A DNA stretch of 64,000 nucleotides from Arthrobacter sp. B6 (lineage in GTDB: Bacteria > Actinomycetota > Actinomycetes > Actinomycetales > Micrococcaceae). The notes under the pieces were generated by a model that did no database searches, was not told the origin of the DNA, and saw only the letters and a program-made list of their open reading frames with translations. The position numbers and the translations under genes are program-made. This document shows, in pieces, positions 7,466 to 15,535 of the stretch (position 1 is the first letter of the stretch; every line of letters begins with the position of its first letter). Location: the NCBI RefSeq assembly GCF_001663775.1, contig NZ_KV467169.1, positions 286,713 through 350,712 of the forward strand, written 5' to 3'.

Positions 7466-8440
7466 CTAGAAGTCCCAGTCCTCGTCCTCGGTGTTGACGG
7501 CCTTGCCGATCACGTAGGAGGAACCCGACCCGGAGAAGAAGTCGTGGTTCTCGTCAGCGTTCGGGGACAGCGCCGAGAGGATAGCCGGGTTCACGTCGGT
7601 GACGGAGGCTGGGAACATCGCCTCGTAGCCCAGGTTCATCAGCGCCTTGTTGGCGTTGTAGTGCAGGAACTTCTTGACGTCCTCGGCCAGGCCCACGCCG
7701 TCGTAGAGGTCGTGCGTGTACTGGACTTCGTTCTCGTACAGCTCGAACAGCAGCTCGAACGTGTAGTCCTTGATCTCCTGCTTGCGTTCCTCGGACAGGC
7801 CTTCGAGGCCCTTCTGGAACTTGTAGCCGATGTAGTAACCGTGCACGGCCTCATCGCGGATGATCAGGCGGATCAGGTCAGCCGTGTTCGTCAGCTTCGC
7901 CCGCGAGGACCAGTACATGGGCAGGTAGAAGCCCGAGTAGAACAGGAAGCTCTCCAGCAGCGTGGAGGCCACCTTGCGCTTCAGGGGGTCATCGCCCTGG
8001 TAGTAGTCCATGACGATCTGGGCCTTCTTCTGAAGGTTCTCGTTCTCGGTGGACCAGCGGAATGCCTCGTCGATCTCCTTGGTGGAGGCCAGCGTGGAGA
8101 AGATGGAGGAGTAGCTCTTCGCGTGCACCGACTCCATAAAGGCGATGTTCGTGTACACAGCCTCTTCATGCGGGGTGAGCGCATCCGGAATCAGGGAGAC
8201 AGCGCCGACCGTGCCCTGGATGGTGTCCAGCAGGGTCAGGCCGGTGAACACGCGCATGGTGAGCTGCTGCTCGGCCGGGGTCAGGGTATTCCAGGACTGG
8301 ACGTCGTTGGACAGCGGCACCTTCTCGGGCAGCCAGAAGTTGTTGACCAGGCGGTTCCAGACGTCAACGTCCTTATCGTCCTGGATGCGGTTCCAGTTGA
8401 TTGCTTCGACATGCGTCAGCAGCTTGACCTTCTCGGTCAT
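7466..8440 (-). CDS. nrdF: Class Ib ribonucleoside-diphosphate reductase, beta subunit
   Basis: This 324-residue protein is the radical-bearing small subunit of the aerobic class Ib ribonucleotide reductase. It has the metal-ligand and radical elements of the family: Asp72 (LLDTIQG), Glu103 and His106 (ESVHAKSY) with Tyr110 as likely radical tyrosine, ESFLFYSGF, and IRDEAVHGYYIGYKFQ. The C-terminal tail ends EDEDWDF, as expected for docking on NrdE. Length and motifs are standard. It lies 93 bases after nrdE, separated by a strong hairpin, so its expression may differ from that of nrdHIE. The enzyme converts ribonucleotides to deoxyribonucleotides with NrdI-activated manganese and NrdH as reductant. 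Confidence 0.97.
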   Translation of the reverse strand: MTEKVKLLTHVEAINWNRIQDDKDVDVWNRLVNNFWLPEKVPLSNDVQSWNTLTPAEQQLTMRVFTGLTLLDTIQGTVGAVSLIPDALTPHEEAVYTNIAFMESVHAKSYSSIFSTLASTKEIDEAFRWSTENENLQKKAQIVMDYYQGDDPLKRKVASTLLESFLFYSGFYLPMYWSSRAKLTNTADLIRLIIRDEAVHGYYIGYKFQKGLEGLSEERKQEIKDYTFELLFELYENEVQYTHDLYDGVGLAEDVKKFLHYNANKALMNLGYEAMFPASVTDVNPAILSALSPNADENHDFFSGSGSSYVIGKAVNTEDEDWDF

Positions 8441-8481
8441 GTCATCCCCTAAAAAGTTGGGTTGTTTCTTTGAAGTAAAGC

Positions 8482-8513
8482 GTACGACGGCGGGCGGGCA
8501 CCCGCCGTCGTAC
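8482..8513 (-). terminator. Perfect 13-bp hairpin between nrdE and nrdF
   Basis: GTACGACGGCGGG (8482-8494) and CCCGCCGTCGTAC (8501-8513) form a perfect stem with a six-base loop. No strong T-tract follows, so it may attenuate transcription into nrdF or stabilise the nrdHIE transcript end rather than stop all transcription. Confidence 0.65.
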
Positions 8514-8533
8514 TGGCACGATTTAGTTGAAGG

Positions 8534-10738
8534 TCAAAGCATGCACGAGACGCAGCCCTCTACCTCAGTTCCCTCCAGCGCGAGCTGGCGGAGACGGATG
8601 TAGTAGATGGTCTTGATGCCCTTTTTCCAGGCGTAGATCTGGGCCTTGTTGATGTCGCGGGTAGTGGCGGTGTCCTTGAAGAACAGCGTCAGGGACAGGC
8701 CCTGGTCCACGTGCTGCGTGGCGGCGGCGTAGGTGTCGATGACCTTCTCGTAGCCGATCTCGTACGCGTCCTGGTAGTACTCCAGGTTGTCGTTGGTGAG
8801 GTACGGCGCCGGGTAGTACACGCGGCCCAGCTTGCCTTCCTTGCGGATCTCGATCTTGGACGCCACCGGGTGGATCGAGGAGGTGGAGTTGTTGATGTAG
8901 GAGATCGAGCCCGTCGGCGGTACAGCCTGCAGGTTCTGGTTGTAGATGCCGTGCTCCATGACCGAAGCCTTCAGCTCGCGCCAGTCATCCTGCGTGGGAA
9001 TGTGGATGTTCTTGAACAGCTCCGCAACCTTCTCGGTCTGCGGCACCCATTCCTGTTCGGTGTACTTGTCGAAGAACTCGCCCGAAGCGTACTTGGACTT
9101 CTCGAAACCGCCGAAGGTCTGCCCGGTCTGGATAGCCAGCTTGTTCGAGGCGCGGAGTGCGTGGAACACCACCGAGTAGAAGTAGATGTTGGTGAAGTCC
9201 AAGCCCTCTTCGGAACCGTAGTGGACCCGCTCGCGGGCCAGGTAGCCGTGCAGGTTCATCTGGCCGAGGCCAATGGCGTGGCTCTGGTCGTTGCCGCGGG
9301 CGATGGACGGCACCGAGGTGATGTTGGACATGTCGGACACTGCCGAGAGCGAGCGGATGGCCGTCTCGATGGTCAGGCCGAAGTCCGGGCTGTCCATGGT
9401 CTTGGCGATGTTCAGCGAGCCCAGGTTGCAGGAAATGTCCTTGCCCGTGTCCGCGTAGGACAGGTCATCGTTGTACGTGGTGGGCTGCGAGACCTGGAGG
9501 ATCTCGGAGCACAGGTTGGACATGATGATCTTGCCGTCGATCGGGTTGGCCCGGTTCACGGTGTCCTCGAACATGATGTACGGGTAGCCGGATTCGAACT
9601 GGATCTCGGCGAGGGTCTGGAAGAACTCGCGGGCCTTGATCTTGGTCTTCTTGATCCGGGAATCGTCCACCATCTCGTAGTACTTCTCGGTGACCGAGAC
9701 GTCGGAGAACGGCATGCCGTAGACGCGTTCGACGTCGTACGGCGAGAACAGGTACATGTCCTCGTCCCGCTTGGCCAGCTCGAACGTGATGTCCGGGATG
9801 ACGACACCCAGCGAGAGGGTCTTGATGCGGATCTTCTCGTCCGCATTCTCGCGCTTGGTGTCCAGGAACCGGTAGATGTCCGGGTGGTGCGCGTGCAGGT
9901 ACACGGCGCCGGCGCCCTGGCGGGCTCCGAGCTGGTTGGCGTAGGAGAAGCTGTCCTCGAGGAGCTTCATCACGGGGATGACGCCGGAGGACTGGTTCTC
10001 GATCTGCTTGATCGGGGCGCCCACCTCGCGGATGTTGGTCAGCGCAAACGCCACGCCGCCGCCGCGCTTGGACAGCTGCAGCGCCGAGTTGATGGACCGG
10101 CCGATCGACTCCATGTTGTCTTCGATGCGGAGCAGGAAGCAGGAGACCAGCTCGCCGCGCTGCTTCTTGCCGGCGTTCAGGAAGGTGGGGGTGGCCGGCT
10201 GGAAGCGGCCTTCGATGATCTCGTCCACCATCTGCAGGGCCAGCTGCTCGTCGCCGCGGGCAAGGTGCAGCGCCACCATGCACACGCGGTCCTCGTAGCG
10301 CTCCAGGAACCGCTTGCCGTCAAACGTCTTCAGCGTGTAGGACGTGTAGAACTTGAACGCGCCAAGGAAGGTCTCAAAGCGGAACTTCTTTTTGTACGCG
10401 CGGTTGAAGAGCTCGCGGATGAAGTTCATCGTGTACTGGTCGAGGGTCTCGCGCTCGTAGTACTGGTTCTTCACCAGGTAGTCGAGCTTCTCTTCCAGGT
10501 CGTGGAAGAACACGGTGTTGTTGTTCACGTGCTGCAGGAAGTACTGGTGCGCGGCTTCGCGGTCAGCCTCGAACTGGATCTCGCCGTTGGGGCCGTACAG
10601 GTTCAGCATCGCGTTGAGCTCGTGATAGCCCAGCCCCTTGTAGGCGGCGGGCATCTCGGGCTTTTCGACGGCGGCGCCTGCGCGGGTGCCCTGGCCTTCG
10701 GCCCTGGTTACTTCTGTGTCTGCGACAGTCGTGTCCAA
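8534..10738 (-). CDS. nrdE: Class Ib ribonucleoside-diphosphate reductase, alpha subunit
   Basis: This is the catalytic large subunit. The conserved part begins PAAYKGLGYHELNAMLNLYGPNG and continues to the C-terminal redox motif CVSCML, with the family signatures ATPTFLNAGKKQRGELVSCF, SKRGGGVA, NLCSEI and PPTGSISY. The start is uncertain. TTG 10738 gives 734 residues and overlaps nrdI by 31 bases; ATG 10654 gives 706 residues, closer to the usual length, but neither has a clear ribosome binding site. The gene is embedded in the order nrdH-nrdI-nrdE-nrdF. It is probably co-regulated by NrdR through the site upstream of nrdH. Confidence 0.95.
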   Translation of the reverse strand: MDTTVADTEVTRAEGQGTRAGAAVEKPEMPAAYKGLGYHELNAMLNLYGPNGEIQFEADREAAHQYFLQHVNNNTVFFHDLEEKLDYLVKNQYYERETLDQYTMNFIRELFNRAYKKKFRFETFLGAFKFYTSYTLKTFDGKRFLERYEDRVCMVALHLARGDEQLALQMVDEIIEGRFQPATPTFLNAGKKQRGELVSCFLLRIEDNMESIGRSINSALQLSKRGGGVAFALTNIREVGAPIKQIENQSSGVIPVMKLLEDSFSYANQLGARQGAGAVYLHAHHPDIYRFLDTKRENADEKIRIKTLSLGVVIPDITFELAKRDEDMYLFSPYDVERVYGMPFSDVSVTEKYYEMVDDSRIKKTKIKAREFFQTLAEIQFESGYPYIMFEDTVNRANPIDGKIIMSNLCSEILQVSQPTTYNDDLSYADTGKDISCNLGSLNIAKTMDSPDFGLTIETAIRSLSAVSDMSNITSVPSIARGNDQSHAIGLGQMNLHGYLARERVHYGSEEGLDFTNIYFYSVVFHALRASNKLAIQTGQTFGGFEKSKYASGEFFDKYTEQEWVPQTEKVAELFKNIHIPTQDDWRELKASVMEHGIYNQNLQAVPPTGSISYINNSTSSIHPVASKIEIRKEGKLGRVYYPAPYLTNDNLEYYQDAYEIGYEKVIDTYAAATQHVDQGLSLTLFFKDTATTRDINKAQIYAWKKGIKTIYYIRLRQLALEGTEVEGCVSCML

Positions 10739-11256
10739 AACGTGTCCAATCCATTGTTGACGCGGGCAACGTCGTCTGGCGTGCCCATAAGTTCGAAGCG
10801 GTAAAGCCTGGGGACCTTGCATTTTGCGGCGATGATGTCCGCCGCCATGCAGTAGTTGTCCCCGAAGTTTGTGTTGCCTGCACCGATGACGCCGCGGATC
10901 AGTTTCCTGTTCTGCGGGTTGTTCAGAAAGCGGATGACCTGTTTGGGCACCGATCCCTCTCCCCCGGTGCCGCCGTACGTCGGCACAACCAGCACAAACG
11001 GCCTGGTGGCGAGAAGGGGTGCGTCCTTTGGGTACAGCGGGATCCGGGCCAGTTCGCGGCCGAGTTTTGCAACGAAGCGGCTGGTGTTCTCGGAGGTGGA
11101 GGAAAAATAGATGAGCTGGCTTTGCGTGGTGACGGGCTCCGGGGGAACCGTCTCGTCCTCGCCGGCACTATCCCGTCCGGCGCGCTGAGCCGCGTCGACG
11201 GGATTGTCGGTTTCACCATTCGCTGTGAAGGAAGCCCCGGCTGTTGCCAGTGCCAC
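10708..11256 (-). CDS. nrdI: NrdI flavodoxin-like ribonucleotide reductase maturation protein
   Basis: NrdI is a small FMN protein that supplies oxidant for assembling the manganese-tyrosyl radical of NrdF. The flavodoxin phosphate loop is seen as LIYFSSTSENT, followed by PTYGG and VIGAGNTNFGDNYC, the FMN-binding signature of the family. I chose GTG 11256 (182 residues) because GAGG lies just upstream; a GTG at 11265 is also possible. The first ~40 residues before the fold are low-complexity and unusual compared with the usual ~140-residue protein, so the true start may be later. It starts 52 bases after nrdH and overlaps nrdE. Confidence 0.9.
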   Translation of the reverse strand: MALATAGASFTANGETDNPVDAAQRAGRDSAGEDETVPPEPVTTQSQLIYFSSTSENTSRFVAKLGRELARIPLYPKDAPLLATRPFVLVVPTYGGTGGEGSVPKQVIRFLNNPQNRKLIRGVIGAGNTNFGDNYCMAADIIAAKCKVPRLYRFELMGTPDDVARVNNGLDTFWTRLSQTQK

Positions 11257-11308
11257 GGGAGTCACCTCAGCTGCATCGAAGGTTGCCTGACGGCAGGAAA
11301 AATGGGCC

Positions 11309-11554
11309 CTAGGCCACGGAGGAAACGGCGGAGAGCGCCAGTTCCTCGATCTTGTCCGGGCGGAAGCCTGACCAGTGGTCCTGGTCAGTGACCACAACAG
11401 GAGCCTGCATGTAGCCCAGTGCCTTCAGGCGCTCAAGGGCCTCGGCGTCCTGGGAGATGTCCACGCTCTGGTAGGTGATGCCTTTCTTATCCAGTGCGCG
11501 GTACGTTGCGTTGCACTGAACACAGGCCGGCTTTGTGTAAACCGTAACGGTCAT
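11309..11554 (-). CDS. nrdH: NrdH redoxin (glutaredoxin-like)
   Basis: This 81-residue protein starts at ATG 11554 behind AGGGGAC. It has the redox motif Cys11-Val-Gln-Cys14 and the NrdH hallmark WSGFRPDKI near the C terminus, which distinguishes NrdH from ordinary glutaredoxins. NrdH passes electrons to NrdE and is itself reduced by thioredoxin reductase. It is the first gene of the ribonucleotide reductase operon. Confidence 0.95.
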   Translation of the reverse strand: MTVTVYTKPACVQCNATYRALDKKGITYQSVDISQDAEALERLKALGYMQAPVVVTDQDHWSGFRPDKIEELALSAVSSVA

Positions 11555-11614
11555 GGTCCCTGTCCCCTTTGTTGAAAACTTGCTCATCCGGTATCCGGCT
11601 CAAGCTGTATGTAG

Positions 11615-11630
11615 ATACTACATGTAGTGC
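11615..11630 (-). promoter_or_regulatory. Candidate NrdR box upstream of nrdH
   Basis: ATACTACATGTAGTGC contains the perfect palindrome ACTACATGTAGT (11617-11628), 60-75 bases before the nrdH start. It resembles the 16-bp NrdR box (about ACACTATATATAGTGT). NrdR boxes usually come as phased pairs. A weaker second candidate, TATTACAAGTATG near 11660-11673, is less convincing. Confidence 0.55.
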
Positions 11631-11855
11631 AGACGGCTCTCTGGAACCCCAAGATGATGTATTACAAGTATGTCATTTAATGCAGTTTTAATCCACAGGA
11701 GAGGCACTGCAAAATGTCCGGGAATCCGCGGATTTCGGGGACGAAATCCACACCCTGTGGAGTACTTAGCCACATTTATCCCTCAGCGTGTCGCCTCATG
11801 GACGGCGTGTCGCGCCCGGTTCCGGGGGCACTGGATGTTGTGTATGGCACCAAGA

Positions 11856-11887
11856 AAGGGGCCCCGAAGCGACCTTCGGGACCCCTT
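11856..11887 (-). terminator. Terminator after the cyclopropane-synthase-family gene
   Basis: AAGGGG-CCCGAAG (11856-11869) pairs with CTTCGGG-CCCCTT (11874-11887) around a CGAC loop, with one internal mismatch. It lies about 50 bases after the stop codon of the lipid operon. Confidence 0.7.
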
Positions 11888-11938
11888 GAAGTGACCAATC
11901 GCACGAGAGAATACAGCAGGCCCGCACAATCACGGCAG

Positions 11939-13309
11939 CTAGAGTTGCACCTCCCGGCGGTCGAGCACGATCTGCTGGACGTCCAGATAGCCCGACTGGA
12001 AACCTGCCCGCGAGTAGCAGAGGTAGAACAGCCACATCCGCTGGAAGACCGCGTCAAAGCCAAGCCGGCCGACTTCCTGCGAACGGGCCATGAAGCGCTC
12101 TTCCCAAAGACGCAGTGTGGCCGCGTAGTGGTCGCCCATGCCCATCCGCTCCCGGACCCGGAGCGTCGTATGCTGCTGCGTCACTCCCTCGATGGCGCGC
12201 ACCGAGGGCAGGAATCCGCCGGGGAAAATGTACTTGTGGACCCAGGTGTAGGCGTTGCGGGTGGCAAGCATGCGCCCGTGCGGCATGGTGATCGCCTGGA
12301 TGGCCACCTTGCCGCCGGGTGCCAGGACACGGTCGATCGTCTGGAAGTAGATGGGCCAGTATTCGTAGCCCACCGCCTCGATCATCTCAACGGAGACGAC
12401 GGCGTCGAACTCGCCTTCCACAGCCCGGTAGTCCTGCAGCGCCACGGTGACCTGATCCGCGTAACCGGCTGCGGCGATCCGCTCCTGGGCCAGGGACTGC
12501 TGCTCGCTGGAAAGGGTGACGCTGTACACGGTGGCGCCGCGTGCCGCTGCCCGCAGTGCCAGCTCGCCCCAGCCTGTGCCGATTTCCAGCAGGCGTGTCC
12601 CTGCCTTCACACCGGCCTTGTCCAGCAGCCTGTCGATCTTTGCCTGCTGTGCTTCCGCCAGGGATTCCCACGGGACGGATGCCAGGGCTCCGGCATCGGC
12701 CGGGAACAGCGCCGACGAGTAGCTCATGGTGGTGTCCAAAAACTTGGAGAAGAGCCCGTTGGAGAGGTCGTAGTGACGTGAAATGTTGCTGCGCGTGTTC
12801 TGCTCCTCGTTGCGTTCCTGCCGGGGCGTCCGGGGCAGGTAGAGGGTCCGCAGTTTCTGCAGCGGGGCGGGGATCAGCGTGTCCACGGACGCCGCGAAGA
12901 CCTCCAGCACGCCCGCGAGATCGGACGCCTCCCAGTCCCCCGCCATAAACGACTCACCCAGACCGATCAGGCCGTTGTCCCCGATCCGGGCCTCGAACGC
13001 GCCCGGCCTGACCATGCTCATGACGGGAGCGTCCGCACCGCCGGTCCCCAGGACCGAACCGTCCGGGTAGGACACGAGCAGGGGCAGCCGGCGGACAGCC
13101 GCTTTGAACAGCAGGCCCGCGGCCTTGCCCGCCACCAGTGCCTTGCTGCCCGACGGCGCGTGGGCAACACCGGGCCATATGTCCGGATCGATGATGGGCG
13201 GCGCTGCCGGTACCCCGGCAGCGTTCCATCCCGTCACCTGGTGGCGCAACGCTGGCTTGGCGGTGGAAAGCTCCGCGGCTGCAGCTCCGTTCTCGTCGGT
13301 CATGGTCAT
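11939..13309 (-). CDS. Cyclopropane-fatty-acyl-phospholipid synthase family methyltransferase
   Basis: This 456-residue protein belongs to the CFA synthase / mycolic-acid methyltransferase family. These enzymes transfer a methyl or methylene group from S-adenosylmethionine to double bonds of membrane fatty acids. The SAM motif is LLEIGTGWGELALRAA, preceded by ISRHYDLSNGLFSKFLD and followed by VSVEMIEAVGYEYW, which carries the conserved glutamate of the family. It ends DRREVQL. ATG 13309 overlaps the DUF1365 stop by four bases, so translation is probably coupled. With the FAD oxidoreductase and DUF1365 genes it forms a conserved lipid-modification operon; the exact product (cyclopropane, branched or furan precursor) cannot be told. 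Confidence 0.9.
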   Translation of the reverse strand: MTMTDENGAAAAELSTAKPALRHQVTGWNAAGVPAAPPIIDPDIWPGVAHAPSGSKALVAGKAAGLLFKAAVRRLPLLVSYPDGSVLGTGGADAPVMSMVRPGAFEARIGDNGLIGLGESFMAGDWEASDLAGVLEVFAASVDTLIPAPLQKLRTLYLPRTPRQERNEEQNTRSNISRHYDLSNGLFSKFLDTTMSYSSALFPADAGALASVPWESLAEAQQAKIDRLLDKAGVKAGTRLLEIGTGWGELALRAAARGATVYSVTLSSEQQSLAQERIAAAGYADQVTVALQDYRAVEGEFDAVVSVEMIEAVGYEYWPIYFQTIDRVLAPGGKVAIQAITMPHGRMLATRNAYTWVHKYIFPGGFLPSVRAIEGVTQQHTTLRVRERMGMGDHYAATLRLWEERFMARSQEVGRLGFDAVFQRMWLFYLCYSRAGFQSGYLDVQQIVLDRREVQL

Positions 13310-14037
13310 TGGACTGCCTCCTGTGAGGGGTGGTGTGGTTTCTTGACGACGGGCAGGCGTTTGGCCCAGAGTTTGATGCCCTGGATTCTGATCAGGGCGG
13401 ATACCAGCATCGGCGCGGCCGGGAGGGCCAGTGCCACTGCGAGGATGTTTTGGACCGTGGCGGCGTGCCGTTCTCCGTCCATGGTGGCGATAAACGGCCG
13501 GTGCCCTTCGCGTTCCAGGACAATCGATACGGCGAGCCGTTCGCCCGGTGCTGGCAGCTTCATCCGGTACTGCCCGTCAACGTCGTTGAACGGTGAAACG
13601 TAGAAGGCCTTGGGCACGCTGGCCCGGCCGGAGGAGTCGGTCTCCAGCAGGTAGCAGTGCCGTTCACCATAGGTGTTGTGGACTTCTGCGACGACGCACT
13701 GCAGGTCCCCGGACTGCCGGTAGCACCAGAAAAGCGTGAGCGGGTTGAAGACGTGGCCGAACACCCGGGCGCTGGTCAGCATCCGGATGGTCCCGCCGTC
13801 GGGCTCAAACCCGCGGGTCCGCAGGAACCGCTCAACATTGGCGCGGATGGTTGCCGAAGGATCGCCCAGGTGGTCCCCGGCCCGGAAGTCCGCCAGCGGC
13901 CGCAACAGCCACGGCAGGCGCGGGATCCGGTCAACGTCAACGAACCAGCTGTAGCTGCGGTACGTGAACGCGTTCTTCAGGGGTGTGTGCCGCACATGCG
14001 ATATCGAGGTGCGGTAGATGGCTGCGGTGGAAGTCAT
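13306..14037 (-). CDS. DUF1365 family protein
   Basis: The 243-residue protein begins MTSTAAIYRTSISHVRHTPLKNAFTYRSY. The HxRxxPxxxxFxYR motif and the later NPLTLFWCY and HNTYGERHCYL are typical of DUF1365. This family is nearly always encoded between an FAD-dependent amine-oxidase-like gene and a CFA-synthase-like gene. Its biochemical role is not established; a part in unusual fatty-acid synthesis is inferred from the neighbourhood. It overlaps both neighbours by four bases (13306-13309 and 14034-14037), indicating one transcript and coupled translation. Confidence 0.9.
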   Translation of the reverse strand: MTSTAAIYRTSISHVRHTPLKNAFTYRSYSWFVDVDRIPRLPWLLRPLADFRAGDHLGDPSATIRANVERFLRTRGFEPDGGTIRMLTSARVFGHVFNPLTLFWCYRQSGDLQCVVAEVHNTYGERHCYLLETDSSGRASVPKAFYVSPFNDVDGQYRMKLPAPGERLAVSIVLEREGHRPFIATMDGERHAATVQNILAVALALPAAPMLVSALIRIQGIKLWAKRLPVVKKPHHPSQEAVQ

Positions 14038-15410
14038 GCAGGCTCCGCTGCCACCAGCAGTTCAGGCTCCCCTGCCGTCCCGGGAGCAGTCCAGCTCCGG
14101 CCCAGGGTCGCAGCGGCGCGGACACCGGACAACGCACCGTCCTCGTGGAAACCCCAACCCAGGTAGGCACCGGCGAAAGCCACGCGGTGGTCGCTGAGCC
14201 CGGCGATGCGCTGCTGCGCTCGGAGTGAGTCGGGCGTGTACTGCGGGTGTTCGTACACCATCCGTTCGAGCACCTGGTCGTCGGCAATGAGTTCGGACTC
14301 CCCCAGGCTGACCAGATAGGGACGGCCGTCCGAGGGCTTGAGCCGCTGGAGCCGCGTGAGGTCGTAGCTGACCAGCACTTTGTCCGGACGGGCATCGCAG
14401 CCGGGGAGCCGGTAGTTCCATGAGGCCCTGGCGTTGTCGGCGGCGGGAAGGACCGCCGGATCGCGGTGGAAGACGGTGTGGTTGACGGAATAGGGCATGC
14501 CGCCCAGGGCGTCCTTCTCCTCCGGGCTGGCGTCAACAAGGATCCCGAGGGCCTGCGCCGGGTGGGCGGCAATAACCACGGCGTCGAAGTTTTCCACGCC
14601 TTTCCCGGTGGTGATTTCCACGCCGTCGGTGTGCCGGCGGACGGCAGTTACCGGCGTGCCCAGCCGGATGTCCGGCAGCGTTGCGGCGAGCTTCTCCACG
14701 TACCGCTCCGAACCGCCTGTGACGGTGCGCCACTGGGGCGAACCTTTGACGCCGAGCATGCCGTGGTGCGCCAGGAAGGTAAACAGGTACCGTGCCGGGT
14801 AGGACAGTGCAGTGGCAGGATCGCAGGACCAGACGGCACTGACCACCGGCGTCATGAAGTGCGAGATGAAATACGGGCTGAACCGCTCCTGCACCAGGAA
14901 TTCGCCAAGGGTCAGCTCCGGCACCGGGGTTCCGTGGCCAGCGCACGACGTCGGCGCCGTCTCGAGGAGCGCGCGCGCCCGGCGGTAGAAGCGCATGACT
15001 TCAACGAGCATCCGGAGGTAGCGTCCACGCAGCAGGCTCGACGGGCGGGCGATAATGCCGCGGGCCCCGCCGCGCGCACCGGCGTACTCCAGGCCGCAGC
15101 CGTCGCAGCGGATGGACATGCTCATTTCGGAACCCTGGGTTTCCACGCCCAGCTCGGCGAACAGCTTGAGCAGTGTGGGATAGGTCCGTTCGTTGTGGAC
15201 GATGAAGCCGGTGTCAATTCCCAAAGCAGGGCCGTCCTGCTGGGGCACATTGTGGGTGTGGGCATGGCCGCCCAGGCGCGTATCCGCTTCAAAGACGGTG
15301 ACAGTGTCCTGCCGGTTAAGGACGTAGGCCGCCGTCAGTCCGGCCACTCCGCTGCCGATAACTGCGACGCGTCTGCTCGCTCCGCCACTCCAGGCTGGGG
15401 TCGGTGACAA
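14034..15410 (-). CDS. FAD-dependent oxidoreductase (amine-oxidase-like) of the lipid-modification operon
   Basis: This 458-residue protein has an N-terminal FAD-binding Rossmann motif Gly19-x-Gly21-x-x-Gly24 (VIGSGVAGLTAAYVL) and the acidic end of the second strand (VFEADTRLGGHAHT). A C-terminal FAD-contact segment reads VAFAGAYLGWGFHEDG. It belongs to the NAD(P)-binding/amine oxidase family that accompanies DUF1365 and CFA synthase genes, where it probably oxidises or desaturates a lipid intermediate. It is the first gene of the operon, and the divergent LysR gene starts 125 bases away, so that regulator may control it. Confidence 0.88.
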   Translation of the reverse strand: MSPTPAWSGGASRRVAVIGSGVAGLTAAYVLNRQDTVTVFEADTRLGGHAHTHNVPQQDGPALGIDTGFIVHNERTYPTLLKLFAELGVETQGSEMSMSIRCDGCGLEYAGARGGARGIIARPSSLLRGRYLRMLVEVMRFYRRARALLETAPTSCAGHGTPVPELTLGEFLVQERFSPYFISHFMTPVVSAVWSCDPATALSYPARYLFTFLAHHGMLGVKGSPQWRTVTGGSERYVEKLAATLPDIRLGTPVTAVRRHTDGVEITTGKGVENFDAVVIAAHPAQALGILVDASPEEKDALGGMPYSVNHTVFHRDPAVLPAADNARASWNYRLPGCDARPDKVLVSYDLTRLQRLKPSDGRPYLVSLGESELIADDQVLERMVYEHPQYTPDSLRAQQRIAGLSDHRVAFAGAYLGWGFHEDGALSGVRAAATLGRSWTAPGTAGEPELLVAAEPA

Positions 15411-15535
15411 TTTTTGCTCCTCTGCTGAACACTTGCCGTCGGATAGTCACCGGCAGTTCGGAACCGTGAGGGCTCAGGATGGGTGCGGATGCCGGCTTCT
15501 TTTTCGCTTGCAGGCCGGCAGAGTAGTGTGGGCGG
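15411..15535. promoter_or_regulatory. Divergent promoter region of the lipid operon and its LysR-type neighbour
   Basis: The 125-bp gap between divergent starts holds both promoters. An inverted pair GCCGGC...GCCGGC separated by 17 bases (about 15489-15517) lies close to the regulator start and could be an operator. No box can be assigned firmly. Confidence 0.4.

Larger units (their letters stand above)
11555..11938. other. Intergenic region between nrdH and the lipid-modification operon
   Basis: It contains the nrdHIE promoter with the NrdR-like box near nrdH. A run of small palindromes follows: AATCCGCGGATT at 11723-11734, GGATTTCG...CGAAATCC at 11730-11749 and CCACA...TGTGG at 11748-11760. 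The terminator at 11856-11887 closes the stretch. I see no gene. Confidence 0.5.

Noticed and set aside
7064..8452. 462-codon plus-strand frame over the intergenic region and nrdF
   Set aside because: Most of it is antisense to nrdF; the first part has no protein-like composition or ribosome binding site.
8711..10804. Long open frame on the plus strand opposite nrdE (697 codons)
   Set aside because: It is the antisense shadow of nrdE in GC-rich DNA. The composition is Val/Leu/Asp/Gly-rich without any family motif, whereas the nrdE frame matches its family throughout.
11690..11702. DnaA box or origin near TTTAATCCACAGG
   Set aside because: It differs from TTATCCACA and stands alone; no dnaA or dnaN gene is nearby.
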